Source of the DNA: Terribacillus aidingensis
GTDB taxonomy: Bacteria; Bacillota; Bacilli; Bacillales; Amphibacillaceae
Length of the DNA: 64,000 nt
Assembly (NCBI RefSeq): GCF_900215625.1
Contig: NZ_OBEK01000002.1
Coordinates: 186,001-250,000 of the forward strand
Direction: 5' to 3'
Position numbers and translations under genes: made by a program. Shown one piece after another: positions 8,950-18,646 of the stretch. The notes beneath the pieces are model-generated. The model saw only the letters and a program-made list of their open reading frames with translations, had not been told where the DNA came from and searched no databases. The stretch's first letter is position 1; each line of letters starts with the position of its first letter.

Positions 8950-9429
8950 ATGCTTACACTACTAGTAGCCGCAAGTCTTCTGCTGCATCTTCTTACCTTT
9001 ATTGCGATTCGAACACTTCAATCGAACGTACAGCAGCAAGAAAGCAGACATAAGAAAGAAAAGCAGGCTTATGAGTCAATCCTCAACTCCATCCTAGATG
9101 AATTAAAAGAAGAAAATGAACGGCTGCTTCAAGCTGAGCAAGTGAATGAAAAAGTTTCGGTTAATACCAGGAAGCAGGAAACCACTGCTGTTCCCGCAGC
9201 TTATTCTGAAAAAGAAGCAGAAGAAGCTCCTCATTCAGCAGATTATGCACCTCCGCAGCTTGAAGAGGAAAAAGACCAAGTATCGATGTCTAATCTTAGC
9301 CGCGTCCTGCAGCTTCATGAGCAGCATCACGCTCCTGCAGAGATTGCCAAAAAGCTTGGAATGGGGAAAACGGAAGTAGAATTAATCCTATTAATGAGGA
9401 AAAATGGCAATACAGATAAAAAAAGCTGA
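8950..9429 (+). CDS. swrB: SwrB-like swarming motility protein
   Basis: This is a 159-residue protein with an N-terminal membrane anchor (LTLLVAASLLLHLLTFIAI, residues 2-20), then a charged, partly coiled-coil stretch (QQESRHKKEKQAYESILNS to ~65), a low-complexity E/A/P-rich linker and a C-terminal segment. That segment (SRVLQLHEQHHAPAEIAKKL, then GMGKTEVELILLMRK) resembles a helix-turn-helix of the DUF6115/SwrB type. The call rests on this architecture and on position: in B. subtilis swrB is the last gene of the fla/che operon, between sigD and rpsB. SwrB promotes activation of the flagellar export apparatus. Sequence conservation across the family is weak, so the symbol is by position and architecture. 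Confidence 0.75.
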   Translation: MLTLLVAASLLLHLLTFIAIRTLQSNVQQQESRHKKEKQAYESILNSILDELKEENERLLQAEQVNEKVSVNTRKQETTAVPAAYSEKEAEEAPHSADYAPPQLEEEKDQVSMSNLSRVLQLHEQHHAPAEIAKKLGMGKTEVELILLMRKNGNTDKKS

Positions 9430-9456
9430 GAAAGTATAAAAACATGTCTAAGAAAC

Positions 9457-9485
9457 TTGATTGAAGGCAATAGCTGTGCTATATT
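9457..9485 (+). promoter_or_regulatory. Sigma-A promoter for rpsB
   Basis: TTGATT (9457-9462) and TATATT (9480-9485) are separated by exactly 17 bases, just after the end of the fla/che operon. This would start an rpsB transcript near 9492 with a leader of about 110 nt. Confidence 0.7.
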
Positions 9486-9522
9486 TATTTTTGGTGTTAA
9501 TACACACGTCTGCCGATTTTTA

Positions 9523-9552
9523 CGGGAGGTGCTGATATTCAATCAGTTCCCG
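9523..9552 (+). promoter_or_regulatory. Leader hairpin upstream of rpsB
   Basis: CGGGA (9523-9527) pairs with TCCCG (9548-9552) and GCTGAT (9531-9536) with ATCAGT (9542-9547), giving 11 pairs with a three-base GGT bulge and an ATTCA loop. Ribosomal protein S2 represses its own operon in other bacteria, so this is a candidate S2 target. The function is inferred from position only. Confidence 0.45.
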
Positions 9553-9601
9553 ATAAAAGATGAAGCAGTCGGAGGAGAAAAAACCATTAGGAGGAAACAC
9601 T

Positions 9602-10345
9602 ATGTCAGTCATTTCAATGAAACAATTGCTTGAAGCTGGTGTTCATTTCGGTCACCAGACTCGCCGTTGGAACCCGAAAATGAAGAAATACATCTTCACG
9701 GAGCGTAACGGTATCTACATCATCGATCTTCAGAAAACAGTTAAGAAGGTTGATGAAGCGTACAATTACGTTAAGGAACTTGCTGCAGACGGCGGTACTA
9801 TCCTATTCGTAGGTACGAAGAAACAAGCACAGGAATCTGTTAAAGAAGAAGCGATCCGTTCAGGTCAGTACTTCGTTAACCAACGTTGGTTGGGCGGTAC
9901 GCTTACAAACTTCCAAACAATCCGCAAACGTATCAACCGCTTGAAATCTATCGAGCGTATGGAAGAAGACGGTACTTTCGAAGTACTTCCTAAGAAAGAA
10001 GTAGTAGGTCTTCTTAAAGAAAAAGAACGTCTTGTTAAATTCCTTGGCGGTATCAAAGACATGGAAAGAATTCCAGACGCTCTATTCGTTATCGACCCGC
10101 GTAAAGAAAGAATCGCAATTGCAGAAGCTCACAAATTGAACATCCCGATCATCGGTATCGTTGATACGAACTGTGATCCAGACGAAATCGATTACGTGAT
10201 CCCTGCGAATGACGACGCTATCCGCGCTGTCAAATTGCTTACTTCCAAAATGGCGGATGCTATCTTGGAATCCAAGCAAGGTGAAGAGTTGGAAGAACAA
10301 GAAGCTCCAGCTGCTGAAGAAGCTGCAGAAGCTGTAAGCGAGTAA
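9602..10345 (+). CDS. rpsB: Ribosomal protein S2
   Basis: This is a 247-residue small-subunit protein S2. The family signatures [20 protein letters not shown] near the N terminus, [19 protein letters not shown] and [14 protein letters not shown] are all present, and the C-terminal tail is the usual acidic A/E-rich stretch. I start at 9602, just after AGGAGGAAACACT; an upstream in-frame start at 9560 would add 14 residues unlike S2. S2 binds late in 30S assembly and is needed for mRNA binding. A terminator follows, but tsf comes next as in most bacteria. Confidence 0.98.
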   Translation: MSVISMKQLLEAGVHFGHQTRRWNPKMKKYIFTERNGIYIIDLQKTVKKVDEAYNYVKELAADGGTILFVGTKKQAQESVKEEAIRSGQYFVNQRWLGGTLTNFQTIRKRINRLKSIERMEEDGTFEVLPKKEVVGLLKEKERLVKFLGGIKDMERIPDALFVIDPRKERIAIAEAHKLNIPIIGIVDTNCDPDEIDYVIPANDDAIRAVKLLTSKMADAILESKQGEELEEQEAPAAEEAAEAVSE

Positions 10346-10353
10346 TGGATGAA

Positions 10354-10388
10354 GGGTGATAAGGGGGGACCTTTTATCACCCTTTTTT
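10354..10388 (+). terminator. Intrinsic terminator after rpsB
   Basis: GGGTGATAA (10354-10362) pairs with TTATCACCC (10374-10382), followed by six T. It separates rpsB from tsf and may allow partial readthrough. Confidence 0.85.
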
Positions 10389-10427
10389 CAAGAAATAAAT
10401 TGTCCAAACCCTAAGGAGGCATTTACG

Positions 10428-11309
10428 ATGGCAATCACAGCACAAATGGTAAAAGAATTGCGAGAAAAAACAGGCGCAGGAATGATGGACTGTAAAAAAG
10501 CGCTAACACAAACTGATGGTGACATGGAAAAAGCAATCGACTATCTTCGCGAGAACGGTATCGCGAAAGCAGCGAAAAAAGCTGACCGCGTTGCAGCAGA
10601 AGGACTTGCTTTCATCGCTACAGAAGGCGATCAAGCAGTACTAATTGAAGTAAACTGTGAAACTGACTTCGTTACAAAGAATGATCAGTTTAAAACACTA
10701 TTGAATGATGTGGCACAGCATATTCTTGCTAACAAACCAGCAGACGTGGAAGAAGCGCTTGAGCAGAAAATGAACGATGAGCAAACTGTTGGTGAATACA
10801 TCAACGCTGCAATCGCTAAAATTGGAGAGAAAATCTCTCTACGTCGTTTCGCTCTTGTAAGCAAAACAGAAAACCAAGCATTCGGTGCTTACCTGCATGG
10901 CGGCGGCCGTATTGGTGTTTTGACATTGCTTGACGGTACAACTGATGCTGACCTTGCAAAAGATGTTGCAATGCACGTTGCTGCTGTTAACCCACGTTAT
11001 GTTTCTCGTGACGCAGTTGCTGCAGAAGAAATCGACCGCGAGCGTGAAGTATTGAAAACACAAGCTTTAAACGAAGGCAAACCAGAAAACATCGTAGAAA
11101 AAATGGTAGAAGGACGCCTAGGCAAGTTCTTCGAAGAAATCTGCTTGCTTGAACAAAGCTTCATTAAAGACCCGGATCACAAAGTGAAAAAATATGTATC
11201 CGACAAAGGTGCTTCAGTCGTGAACTTTGTTCGTTATGAAGTCGGCGAAGGTATGGAAAAACGCGAAGATAATTTCGTTGATGAAGTAATGAGCCAAGTT
11301 AAAAAATAA
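10428..11309 (+). CDS. tsf: Elongation factor Ts
   Basis: This is the 293-residue guanine-nucleotide exchange factor for EF-Tu. It starts with a UBA-like domain ([19 protein letters not shown]), followed by the signature [17 protein letters not shown] and the core domain with [14 protein letters not shown] and [10 protein letters not shown]. The start at 10428 follows AAGGAGGCATTTACG; the 24 codons upstream in frame run through the rpsB terminator and are not part of the protein. EF-Ts regenerates EF-Tu-GTP in the cytoplasm. Followed by a terminator and then pyrH. Confidence 0.98.
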   Translation: MAITAQMVKELREKTGAGMMDCKKALTQTDGDMEKAIDYLRENGIAKAAKKADRVAAEGLAFIATEGDQAVLIEVNCETDFVTKNDQFKTLLNDVAQHILANKPADVEEALEQKMNDEQTVGEYINAAIAKIGEKISLRRFALVSKTENQAFGAYLHGGGRIGVLTLLDGTTDADLAKDVAMHVAAVNPRYVSRDAVAAEEIDREREVLKTQALNEGKPENIVEKMVEGRLGKFFEEICLLEQSFIKDPDHKVKKYVSDKGASVVNFVRYEVGEGMEKREDNFVDEVMSQVKK

Positions 11310-11320
11310 GCACGACAAAA

Positions 11321-11348
11321 AAAGGGGACACGTTGTGTTCCCTTTTTT
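11321..11348 (+). terminator. Intrinsic terminator after tsf
   Basis: An 11-pair stem, AAAGGGGACAC (11321-11331) with GTGTTCCCTTT (11335-11345), one G-T pair, GTT loop, and a T-run to 11348. Confidence 0.85.
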
Positions 11349-11375
11349 ACAAAATACATACCTTTGGAGGCAACA

Positions 11376-12101
11376 ATGACTAAAGCGCGCTATAAAAGAA
11401 TTGTATTGAAATTAAGTGGGGAAGCATTAAGCGGAACAGTTGGTTACGGAATCGAGCCATCTGTGATTCGCAATATTGCGGAACAAGTAAAAGAAGTTGC
11501 TGAAATGGACGTAGAAGTTGCTGTTGTTGTCGGCGGCGGTAATATTTGGCGCGGTAAAGTCGGAAGTGAAATGGGAATGGATCGTGCGAATGCAGATTAC
11601 ATGGGTATGCTGGCAACCGTGATGAATTCACTGGCTTTACAGGATAGCTTGGAGAATCTAGGTATTCCGACAAGAGTGCAGACTTCCATTGAAATGCGCC
11701 AGGTTGCGGAACCGTATATTCGCCGGAAAGCGATTCGCCATCTTGAGAAAAAGCGTGTTGTTATTTTCGCAGCCGGAACTGGGAACCCGTACTTCTCAAC
11801 TGATACGACTGCGGCGCTGCGTGCAGCTGAAGTAGAAGCAGAAGTCATTTTAATGGCGAAAAACAATGTTGATGGTGTCTATAATGCAGATCCGAAATTA
11901 GTTGCAGATGCTGTAAAATATGATTCCTTAACATACATGGATATCCTAAATGAGGGACTTGGTGTTATGGATGCAACTGCTTCATCCCTATGCATGGATA
12001 ATGACATACCGCTGCTCGTTTTCTCAATCAGTGAACAAGGCAATATTAAAAAAGCAGTTGCCGGTGAGGATATCGGCACAATTATCAGGGGGAATAAATA
12101 A
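11376..12101 (+). CDS. pyrH: Uridylate kinase (UMP kinase)
   Basis: This is a 241-residue bacterial UMP kinase of the amino-acid-kinase fold. It phosphorylates UMP to UDP with ATP in pyrimidine nucleotide synthesis. The phosphate-binding start [24 protein letters not shown] and [20 protein letters not shown] are diagnostic. The ATG at 11376 follows TTTGGAGGCAACA; the TTG 12 bases upstream lies in the ribosome binding site. The stop overlaps the frr start (TAATG), so the pair is translationally coupled. Confidence 0.97.
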   Translation: MTKARYKRIVLKLSGEALSGTVGYGIEPSVIRNIAEQVKEVAEMDVEVAVVVGGGNIWRGKVGSEMGMDRANADYMGMLATVMNSLALQDSLENLGIPTRVQTSIEMRQVAEPYIRRKAIRHLEKKRVVIFAAGTGNPYFSTDTTAALRAAEVEAEVILMAKNNVDGVYNADPKLVADAVKYDSLTYMDILNEGLGVMDATASSLCMDNDIPLLVFSISEQGNIKKAVAGEDIGTIIRGNK

Positions 12102-12658
12102 TGTCAACGGCAATTGTAAATGATGCAAAAAGTAAAATGACACAAGCAGTACAGGCTTTCTCCAGACAGTTGGCAACGGTACGCGCAGGGCGCGCTAATC
12201 CGTCCTTGCTAGACAGCGTTTATGTTGATTATTATGGTGCTTCTACACCGCTTAATCAGCTTGCAAGTGTTACGGCACCTGAGGCGCGTATGCTTGTTAT
12301 TACACCATATGATAAAACAGCTATTTCAGATATCGAAAAAGCGATCCAAAAAGCAGACTTAGGCTTGTCTCCTTCCAGCGATGGTAACATTATTCGTCTA
12401 AGCATCCCTGCTTTAACGGAAGAGCGTCGTAAGGATCTAGTTAAGGTTGTATCCAAGTATTTGGAAGAAGCGAAAGTTCAAATCCGAAACGCACGCCGTG
12501 ACGGTAATGATCAGCTGAAAAAAGCCGAGAAGAATAAAGAAATCACAGAAGATGATTTGAAAGGCTTCCAGGATGATGTGCAGAAGGAAACAGATCATCA
12601 TATCGGCGAACTGGAAAACCTCGCTAAAGACAAAGAAAAAGAAATAATGGAAGTTTGA
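12101..12658 (+). CDS. frr: Ribosome recycling factor
   Basis: This is the 185-residue ribosome recycling factor, which with EF-G splits post-termination ribosomes. Signatures include [20 protein letters not shown], the long three-helix-bundle halves and [20 protein letters not shown], followed by [15 protein letters not shown]. Its start overlaps the pyrH stop. A probable terminator follows before uppS. Confidence 0.98.
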   Translation: MSTAIVNDAKSKMTQAVQAFSRQLATVRAGRANPSLLDSVYVDYYGASTPLNQLASVTAPEARMLVITPYDKTAISDIEKAIQKADLGLSPSSDGNIIRLSIPALTEERRKDLVKVVSKYLEEAKVQIRNARRDGNDQLKKAEKNKEITEDDLKGFQDDVQKETDHHIGELENLAKDKEKEIMEV

Positions 12659-12684
12659 CCCTTAACCATGTAAAATAAGCAGTA

Positions 12685-12721
12685 CAAGACCCTCTTGCTA
12701 AAGGGGGTTTTTGCACTTTTT
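12685..12721 (+). terminator. Probable terminator after frr
   Basis: CAAGACCCTCTT (12685-12696) pairs with AAGGGGG/TTTTTG (12701-12713), with a GCTA loop, two G-T pairs and one bulged T. Five T follow after a CAC interruption. Confidence 0.6.
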
Positions 12722-12807
12722 GCGAGAGCTAAAGAGCAAGTACTGTACAGGGCACCCAGTTTGACTCATGCAGTCAGCAGAGAAATAAGCCCAATGGAGG
12801 ATTCAAA

Positions 12808-13572
12808 ATGATTAAACTTCCTTTTTTTAATAGGAAAAGAAGAATAGAATTGCAGCCGACAACATTACAGCTGGAGAATATTCCAAATCATATAGCTATT
12901 ATTATGGATGGTAACGGTCGCTGGGCTAAAAAGCGAGGACTTCCGCGTATAGCCGGCCACAAGGAAGGCATGACGACTGTGCGTCGTATTGTAAAAGCTG
13001 CCAACCGTATTAACGTGAAGGTACTGACATTGTACGCCTTTTCTAAAGAAAATTGGAAAAGACCGCAAGCAGAAGTCGAGTTTTTAATGAAGCTTCCAAA
13101 AGAGTTTCTGACAACGTATCTGCCTGAGCTGATAGAAGAAAATGTCAAAGTACAAACAATAGGGGATTTAGAAGGACTGCCTTCTTTTACAAGAGAAGCT
13201 GTACGTGAAGCGATGGAACAGACAAAGCATAACGATGGGCTGATTCTTAACTTTGCGTTAAATTATGGCGGACGTTATGAGCTGGTGAACGCGGTCCAAA
13301 GTATGATGCAGGATGTTCAAGAGAAAAAGCTGCAGTTAGACGAAGTAGATGAGTCTTGCATATCTCGTTATTTATATACAGAAGAAATGGCAGATCCTGA
13401 TTTGATTATCCGTACAAGCGGTGAACATCGCTTAAGCAACTTCCTGTTATGGCAGAGTGCTTATGCAGAGCTTTGGTTCACGGAAGTATTATGGCCTGAT
13501 TTTGATGAGCTGCTGTTTGAGCAGGCCGTAAGTGATTTCCAGAACAGAAAAAGGCGCTATGGCGGTATTTGA
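12808..13572 (+). CDS. uppS: Undecaprenyl diphosphate synthase
   Basis: This is a 254-residue cis-prenyltransferase that adds eight isoprene units to farnesyl diphosphate, making the lipid carrier for peptidoglycan and teichoic acids. The catalytic Asp and diphosphate site are in IIMDGNGRWAKKRGLPR, with GHKEGM next. YAFSKENWKRP and PDLIIRTSGEHRLSNFLLWQ complete the family pattern. The N-terminal ~30 residues are basic and poorly conserved. It is followed 15 bases later by cdsA, so lipid carrier and phospholipid precursor synthesis are in one unit. Confidence 0.97.
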   Translation: MIKLPFFNRKRRIELQPTTLQLENIPNHIAIIMDGNGRWAKKRGLPRIAGHKEGMTTVRRIVKAANRINVKVLTLYAFSKENWKRPQAEVEFLMKLPKEFLTTYLPELIEENVKVQTIGDLEGLPSFTREAVREAMEQTKHNDGLILNFALNYGGRYELVNAVQSMMQDVQEKKLQLDEVDESCISRYLYTEEMADPDLIIRTSGEHRLSNFLLWQSAYAELWFTEVLWPDFDELLFEQAVSDFQNRKRRYGGI

Positions 13573-13587
13573 GGTGAATAGTTAATA

Positions 13588-14412
13588 ATGAAGCAACGTT
13601 TAATTACAGCGGTTGTTGCAGGCATATTTTTTATGATATTTGTGCTGCTCGGAGGAGAATGGTTTGAAGCGTTCGTTTATTTGATTGCGACCATTGCCTT
13701 CATCGAGCTGCTGCGTATGCGCAAGATCGCAAAATACAAAATACCATCGGTCGTCAGTATCCTGATGCTTTGGGGTTTATTATCACCGGAACTCGGCATG
13801 ATTAATGCTATGTTTGATGTACATATCAATAAGACAGACATTCTGTTGTTCTCTGTAATTTTGCTTTTAAGCTATACGGTGCTTGCTAAGAATCGCTTTA
13901 CATTTGAAGATGCAGGATTTCTGCTCATTACTGTAGTCTACATTGGATTTGGGTTCCTTTACTTCCTTATCACGAGAAATGCTCAGGATGTCATTATTGA
14001 AGGCCATGTTGTTACCGGCTTAGCTAAGTTTATTTTTGTGCTAGTTGTGATATGGGCAACAGACTCTGGTGCTTATTTCTTTGGCAAGGCATTCGGAAAA
14101 CATAAACTATGGCCTACAATAAGTCCGAATAAAACGATTGAAGGCGGCATTGGCGGTCTTTTGCTTGGTTGTTTAGCCGGCATTATATTCCAGGTTGTTT
14201 CGCCGGTAAATGCCTCTATTTGGATCGTAATTGGAGTTTGTATTTTAATTGCTGTATTCGGTCAGCTTGGCGATATGGTTGAATCCGCATTCAAACGGCA
14301 TTATCTCGTAAAAGATTCCGGCAAAATACTGCCAGGTCATGGGGGGATTTTAGATCGCTTCGACAGTATGATTTTTGTTTTCCCAATCCTGCATTTAATT
14401 CAATTCATTTAA
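13588..14412 (+). CDS. cdsA: Phosphatidate cytidylyltransferase
   Basis: This is a 274-residue integral membrane enzyme with about seven or eight hydrophobic helices. It makes CDP-diacylglycerol from phosphatidate and CTP. The C-terminal CdsA signature is complete: SAFKRHYLVKDSGKILPGHG and GGILDRFDS. ATDSGAYFFGK is also conserved. CDP-diacylglycerol feeds PgsA, which is encoded 40 kb downstream in this window. The ribosome binding site is GAGGTGA before the ATG. Confidence 0.96.
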   Translation: MKQRLITAVVAGIFFMIFVLLGGEWFEAFVYLIATIAFIELLRMRKIAKYKIPSVVSILMLWGLLSPELGMINAMFDVHINKTDILLFSVILLLSYTVLAKNRFTFEDAGFLLITVVYIGFGFLYFLITRNAQDVIIEGHVVTGLAKFIFVLVVIWATDSGAYFFGKAFGKHKLWPTISPNKTIEGGIGGLLLGCLAGIIFQVVSPVNASIWIVIGVCILIAVFGQLGDMVESAFKRHYLVKDSGKILPGHGGILDRFDSMIFVFPILHLIQFI

Positions 14413-14437
14413 TAGAGTATAGAGAGGGGCGTGTCCG

Positions 14438-15583
14438 ATGAAAACAATCGCATTATTAGGTGCAACCGGTTCTATTGGTCTGCAAACCTTAGATGTTATC
14501 CGAAATCATCCGGAAGCTTTTCGGCTGTACAGTATGGCATTCGGACGCAACGTTGAAAAAGCTGTACCGTTTATTAAAGAATTTAACCCATCAGTTGTCG
14601 TCGTACAGGACGAAACAGCAAAAGAAAAGCTTCACCAGGCAATGCCTCATATCGACATCTTGGTTGGTTCTTCTGGTATGGTTGCCATTAGTTCGGCTAG
14701 TGAGGTCGATGTTGTCGTTAATGCGGTGCTCGGCAGTATCGGACTAGAAGCGACGCTGGAAGCAATTCGTGCGAAAAAGCAAGTAGCCTTTGCTAATAAG
14801 GAAACACTTGTGTCTGCCGGACATCTTGTCATGGCAGAAGCGAAGAAACATGGTGTGAATCTGCTTCCAGTAGACAGCGAGCATGCTGCTATTTTTCAAT
14901 GTCTTAATGGTGAGAAGCTTGAAGATGTAAATAAACTTATCATAACAGCATCTGGCGGCAGCTTCCGCGATTATACTAGAGATGAGCTGAAACAAGTTAC
15001 GCTGGAGGATGCATTGCGCCATCCGAACTGGAGCATGGGGCAAAAGATTACAATCGATTCTGCCACAATGATGAATAAAGGCTTAGAAGTAATAGAAGCT
15101 CATTGGCTCTTTGGAATTGATTATGATGATATTGAAGTTGTTCAGCACCGAGAAAGTATTATTCATTCCATGGTGGAATACAAGGATTATAGTGTCCTGG
15201 CACAGCTTGGAACACCAGATATGCGTGTTCCGATCCAGTATGCGCTCACCTACCCGGAAAGACTTGATTTAGCTGTCTCAAAAAGGTTAAACTTAGTGGA
15301 AATAGGCAAGCTCCACTTTGAAGAAATGAGTTTGGATCGGTTCCCTTGTTTGCGCATGGCGTATGAAGCAGGCAAGGCAGGCGGTACTGCTACAACTGTA
15401 CTTAATGCTGCGAATGAGGAAGCGGTCGCACAGTTTCTTGCTGGGAAAATCGACTTCCTCACGATTGAGGATTACGTTGCACGTGCGCTTGATGCACACG
15501 ACTATGAATCTTTCCCGTCCTTAGAAACGATTATGGAGACTGATCGACTCACGCGCAGTCAAGTGAGGTCCTATATCCAATAA
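14438..15583 (+). CDS. dxr: 1-deoxy-D-xylulose 5-phosphate reductoisomerase
   Basis: This is the 381-residue enzyme of the methylerythritol phosphate pathway, converting DXP to MEP with NADPH. The nucleotide-binding loop [14 protein letters not shown] is at the N terminus. [34 protein letters not shown] and [16 protein letters not shown] form the metal and substrate site. It supplies isoprenoids to UppS just upstream. The strong AGAGGGG site precedes the ATG. Length is standard. Confidence 0.97.
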   Translation: MKTIALLGATGSIGLQTLDVIRNHPEAFRLYSMAFGRNVEKAVPFIKEFNPSVVVVQDETAKEKLHQAMPHIDILVGSSGMVAISSASEVDVVVNAVLGSIGLEATLEAIRAKKQVAFANKETLVSAGHLVMAEAKKHGVNLLPVDSEHAAIFQCLNGEKLEDVNKLIITASGGSFRDYTRDELKQVTLEDALRHPNWSMGQKITIDSATMMNKGLEVIEAHWLFGIDYDDIEVVQHRESIIHSMVEYKDYSVLAQLGTPDMRVPIQYALTYPERLDLAVSKRLNLVEIGKLHFEEMSLDRFPCLRMAYEAGKAGGTATTVLNAANEEAVAQFLAGKIDFLTIEDYVARALDAHDYESFPSLETIMETDRLTRSQVRSYIQ

Positions 15584-15598
15584 AGGCAGGTGCTCATT

Positions 15599-16855
15599 AT
15601 GACAACTATTATTGCGTTTATTCTCGTGTTCGGGCTGCTCGTTTTCGTGCATGAACTCGGACATTTGATATTTGCAAAGCGTGCTGGGATGTTGGCACGT
15701 GAATTCGCTATCGGTTTTGGACCGAAAATTTTCTCTTGGACGAAAAATGAGACACTTTATACCATTAGACTTCTTCCCATTGGGGGATATGTCCGCGTTG
15801 CCGGTGAAGATCCTGAAATTGTTGAATTAAAGCCAGGTCATCATATCGGCCTGGAATTCAATCACAAACAAGAAGTATCAAAGATTATCGTCAACAATAA
15901 ATCGAAGCATCCAAATTCTCGTGTCATTGAAGTGGAACGGGCAGATTTGGATCATAGCCTGATGATTTATGGCTATGAAGTTGGAGAGGAAGAACGTCTG
16001 TCTTTCCCTGTTAACGAAAAAGCCATGTACGTAATGGACGAGACAGAGACACAGATTGCCCCTTATAATCGTCAATTTGCTTCAAAGAACAAAAGACAGC
16101 GGGCCATGCAATTATTTGCCGGTCCTTTAATGAATTTCCTGCTAGCGATCTTCTTGTTCTTCGTGCTGGCACTTATACAAGGCATTCCAGCTGATAACGC
16201 TGCTGTAGGAACCGTACAAAAAGACTCCCCAGCAGAAGAAGCGGGACTTCAATCCGGTGATGACATTACAGCAATCAATGGAACCCCTGTACAGACGTGG
16301 GAGGAATTCACAGCAATTGTTCAAGACAGCCCGGAAGAAGAATTGCAAGCTACGATCGTACGGGACGGTCAAGAGCAGCAAGTGCCAATCATCCCTGCGC
16401 TCGTAGAAAGCGGGGACCAAAAGATCGGTCAAATTGGTGTAACACTTGCTATGGAAAAATCCTTCTTGGGAGCAATTCCATACAGTTTCCAGCAAACGTA
16501 TGAATTTGGTACGTTAATTTTAACTAATCTTGGGCAACTCATAACTGGCCAGCTTAATATTAATGCTTTATCCGGTCCGGTTGGAATCTATGATGCGACT
16601 GACCAAGTAGTGAAGACAGGTTTAATCAACTTGATTCAATGGACTGCTTTATTAAGCGTCAATTTAGGAATTGTCAATCTCGTACCGCTGCCTGCTCTTG
16701 ATGGGGGACGACTCCTATTCATCGGTGTGGAAGCGCTGCGCGGTAAACCAGTTGAACCGCAGAAAGAGGCAGTAGTGCATTTCATTGGATTCGCACTGCT
16801 GATGCTTTTAATGATTGTGGTCACTTGGAATGATATACAGCGGTTATTTTTATGA
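15599..16855 (+). CDS. rasP: RasP/RseP site-2 intramembrane metalloprotease
   Basis: This is a 418-residue M50 protease. The zinc motif HELGH is at residues 18-22 in the first membrane helix, and the third ligand is in NLVPLPALDGGRLLF near residue 360. A PDZ domain (GTVQKDSPAEEAGLQSGDDI) lies between the helices. It cleaves anti-sigma factors such as RsiW and remnant signal peptides within the membrane. I start at the ATG at 15599, which aligns with the family; the GTG at 15590 adds only three residues and lies in the ribosome binding site. Located between dxr and proS as in B. subtilis. Confidence 0.95.
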   Translation: MTTIIAFILVFGLLVFVHELGHLIFAKRAGMLAREFAIGFGPKIFSWTKNETLYTIRLLPIGGYVRVAGEDPEIVELKPGHHIGLEFNHKQEVSKIIVNNKSKHPNSRVIEVERADLDHSLMIYGYEVGEEERLSFPVNEKAMYVMDETETQIAPYNRQFASKNKRQRAMQLFAGPLMNFLLAIFLFFVLALIQGIPADNAAVGTVQKDSPAEEAGLQSGDDITAINGTPVQTWEEFTAIVQDSPEEELQATIVRDGQEQQVPIIPALVESGDQKIGQIGVTLAMEKSFLGAIPYSFQQTYEFGTLILTNLGQLITGQLNINALSGPVGIYDATDQVVKTGLINLIQWTALLSVNLGIVNLVPLPALDGGRLLFIGVEALRGKPVEPQKEAVVHFIGFALLMLLMIVVTWNDIQRLFL

Positions 16856-16870
16856 TGCAGAGGTGGAAGA

Positions 16871-18568
16871 ATGCGACAAAGTAAAACATTTATACCAACA
16901 TTAAGAGAAGTACCGGCTGATGCGGAAGCTATCAGCCACCAGCTTCTCGTCAAAGGCGGCTATATCCGTCAGACAGCCTCCGGAATATACAGCTACCTGC
17001 CGCTAGGTACAAAAGTGCTGCGTAAAGTGGAAGCCATCATTCGGGAAGAAATGGATCGTTCAGGAGCAAGTGAGATGCTGATGCCGGCATTGCAGCCAGC
17101 AGAGCTTTGGCAGGAAACAGGACGCTGGAAGGTGTACGGACCGGAACTAATGCGCATGCATGATCGAAACAACCGACAGTTTGCGCTCGGACCTACACAT
17201 GAGGAAGTGACGACCAGCTTAGTGCGTGATGAGCTGAACAGTTACAAAAAACTTCCGCTTACAGTTTATCAAATCCAAACAAAGTTCCGTGATGAACAGC
17301 GTCCGCGTTTTGGACTGCTTCGCGGCCGTGAATTTATCATGAAGGATGCTTACTCTTTCCATGCCGATTATGAAAGTCTGGATGAAGCTTATAAAACGAT
17401 GTCTGACGCTTATCATCGCATCTTCAAACGCGTAGGATTGAATTTCCGTGCAGTTGTTGCTGATTCTGGTGCAATGGGCGGGAAAGATACGCATGAATTC
17501 ATGGCGCTAGCCTCTGTTGGGGAAGATACAATCGCTTTTAGTGATTCGTCTGATTATGCCGCCAATATTGAGATGGCAGAGGTGCTTGATCAAGGACAAA
17601 AGCCGGACACAGAAGCGCTGCCTTTAGAAAAGGTAGAGACACCCAATGTAAAAACGATGCAGCAAGCTGCAGATTATCTTGGTCATACATTAGAAGAAGG
17701 CTTAAAAGCAGTCGTTTTCAAAGTAGATGAGCAGCTTGTAATGGTTATCGCTCGCGGCGACCATGACATTAATGATATTAAGGTGAAAAACCTGTATCAG
17801 GCACAAATGGTTGAGCTTGCGGATGAAGCAGAAGTGAAAGAGCTTCTTGGCGCAGGTTTCGGGTCGCTTGGACCAATTCATGTACCAGAAGCAGTAGATG
17901 TGATCGCGGACAATAGTGTGAAGTATGTTGCTAACGTTTCATGCGGAGCGAATGAAGATGGCTACCATTTTAAAAATGTAAATCCAGAGCGTGATTTCCA
18001 AGTGAAGCAATATGCTGATCTTCGTTTCATCCAAGCTGGGGACGCTTCGCCAGATGGTCAAGGCACTATCCAGTTTGCAGAAGGAATTGAGATTGGACAA
18101 GTGTTCAAACTTGGCGAATTTTATGCTGATAAAATGCAGGCGAAATTCCTTAACGAACAAGGAAAAGCACAAAATCTTATTATGGGCTGTTACGGAATTG
18201 GTGTTTCCCGTACACTTGCAGCAGCTGTGGAACAGCACAGCAAGGACGGAGCAGTTATATGGCCGAAAGCCATTAGTCCATTCCAAGTGCACCTGATCAG
18301 CTTGAATCCGAAAAAAGACGAACAGCGTGAGCTGGCAGATCGTCTTTATGAAAGATTACTTGAAGCTGGCGTCGATGTGTTGTACGATGATCGTAAGGAA
18401 CGTGCCGGTGTCAAATTCGCTGATAGTGATTTGATTGGTATTCCAGTTCGCGTTACAGTAGGTAAACTAGCTGCTAATGGTGAAGTGGAAGTGAAGTTCC
18501 GAGATACAGAACAAGAAGCAATTTCACATGAAAATGATTTGCTAGATCAACTAGCTTCTTATTTATAA
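16871..18568 (+). CDS. proS: Prolyl-tRNA synthetase
   Basis: This is a 565-residue class II synthetase of the bacterial type with the editing domain inserted between motifs 2 and 3. Motif 1 is around [16 protein letters not shown], motif 2 is [20 protein letters not shown] and motif 3 contains [14 protein letters not shown]. The YbaK-like insert (~residues 230-400), with [17 protein letters not shown], hydrolyses mischarged alanyl-tRNA. The anticodon-binding domain is C-terminal ([20 protein letters not shown]). A clear hairpin follows. Confidence 0.98.
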   Translation: MRQSKTFIPTLREVPADAEAISHQLLVKGGYIRQTASGIYSYLPLGTKVLRKVEAIIREEMDRSGASEMLMPALQPAELWQETGRWKVYGPELMRMHDRNNRQFALGPTHEEVTTSLVRDELNSYKKLPLTVYQIQTKFRDEQRPRFGLLRGREFIMKDAYSFHADYESLDEAYKTMSDAYHRIFKRVGLNFRAVVADSGAMGGKDTHEFMALASVGEDTIAFSDSSDYAANIEMAEVLDQGQKPDTEALPLEKVETPNVKTMQQAADYLGHTLEEGLKAVVFKVDEQLVMVIARGDHDINDIKVKNLYQAQMVELADEAEVKELLGAGFGSLGPIHVPEAVDVIADNSVKYVANVSCGANEDGYHFKNVNPERDFQVKQYADLRFIQAGDASPDGQGTIQFAEGIEIGQVFKLGEFYADKMQAKFLNEQGKAQNLIMGCYGIGVSRTLAAAVEQHSKDGAVIWPKAISPFQVHLISLNPKKDEQRELADRLYERLLEAGVDVLYDDRKERAGVKFADSDLIGIPVRVTVGKLAANGEVEVKFRDTEQEAISHENDLLDQLASYL

Positions 18569-18575
18569 AAAGTAC

Positions 18576-18605
18576 AAGCCCTTGTCAATTATTGACAGGG
18601 GCTTT
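18576..18605 (+). terminator. Terminator hairpin after proS
   Basis: A 13-pair stem, AAGCCCTTGTCAA (18576-18588) with TTGACAGGGGCTT (18592-18604), loop TTA, one G-T pair. The T-run is short, so termination may be incomplete. Confidence 0.7.
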
Positions 18606-18646
18606 CGTAAGACCGCATTTTAGTAGCGGGGGAGGAGAAGGTCAAT

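Noticed and set aside
18592-18597. TTGACA as a -35 for polC
   Set aside because: It lies inside the proS terminator stem and no acceptable -10 is found 16-18 bases later.
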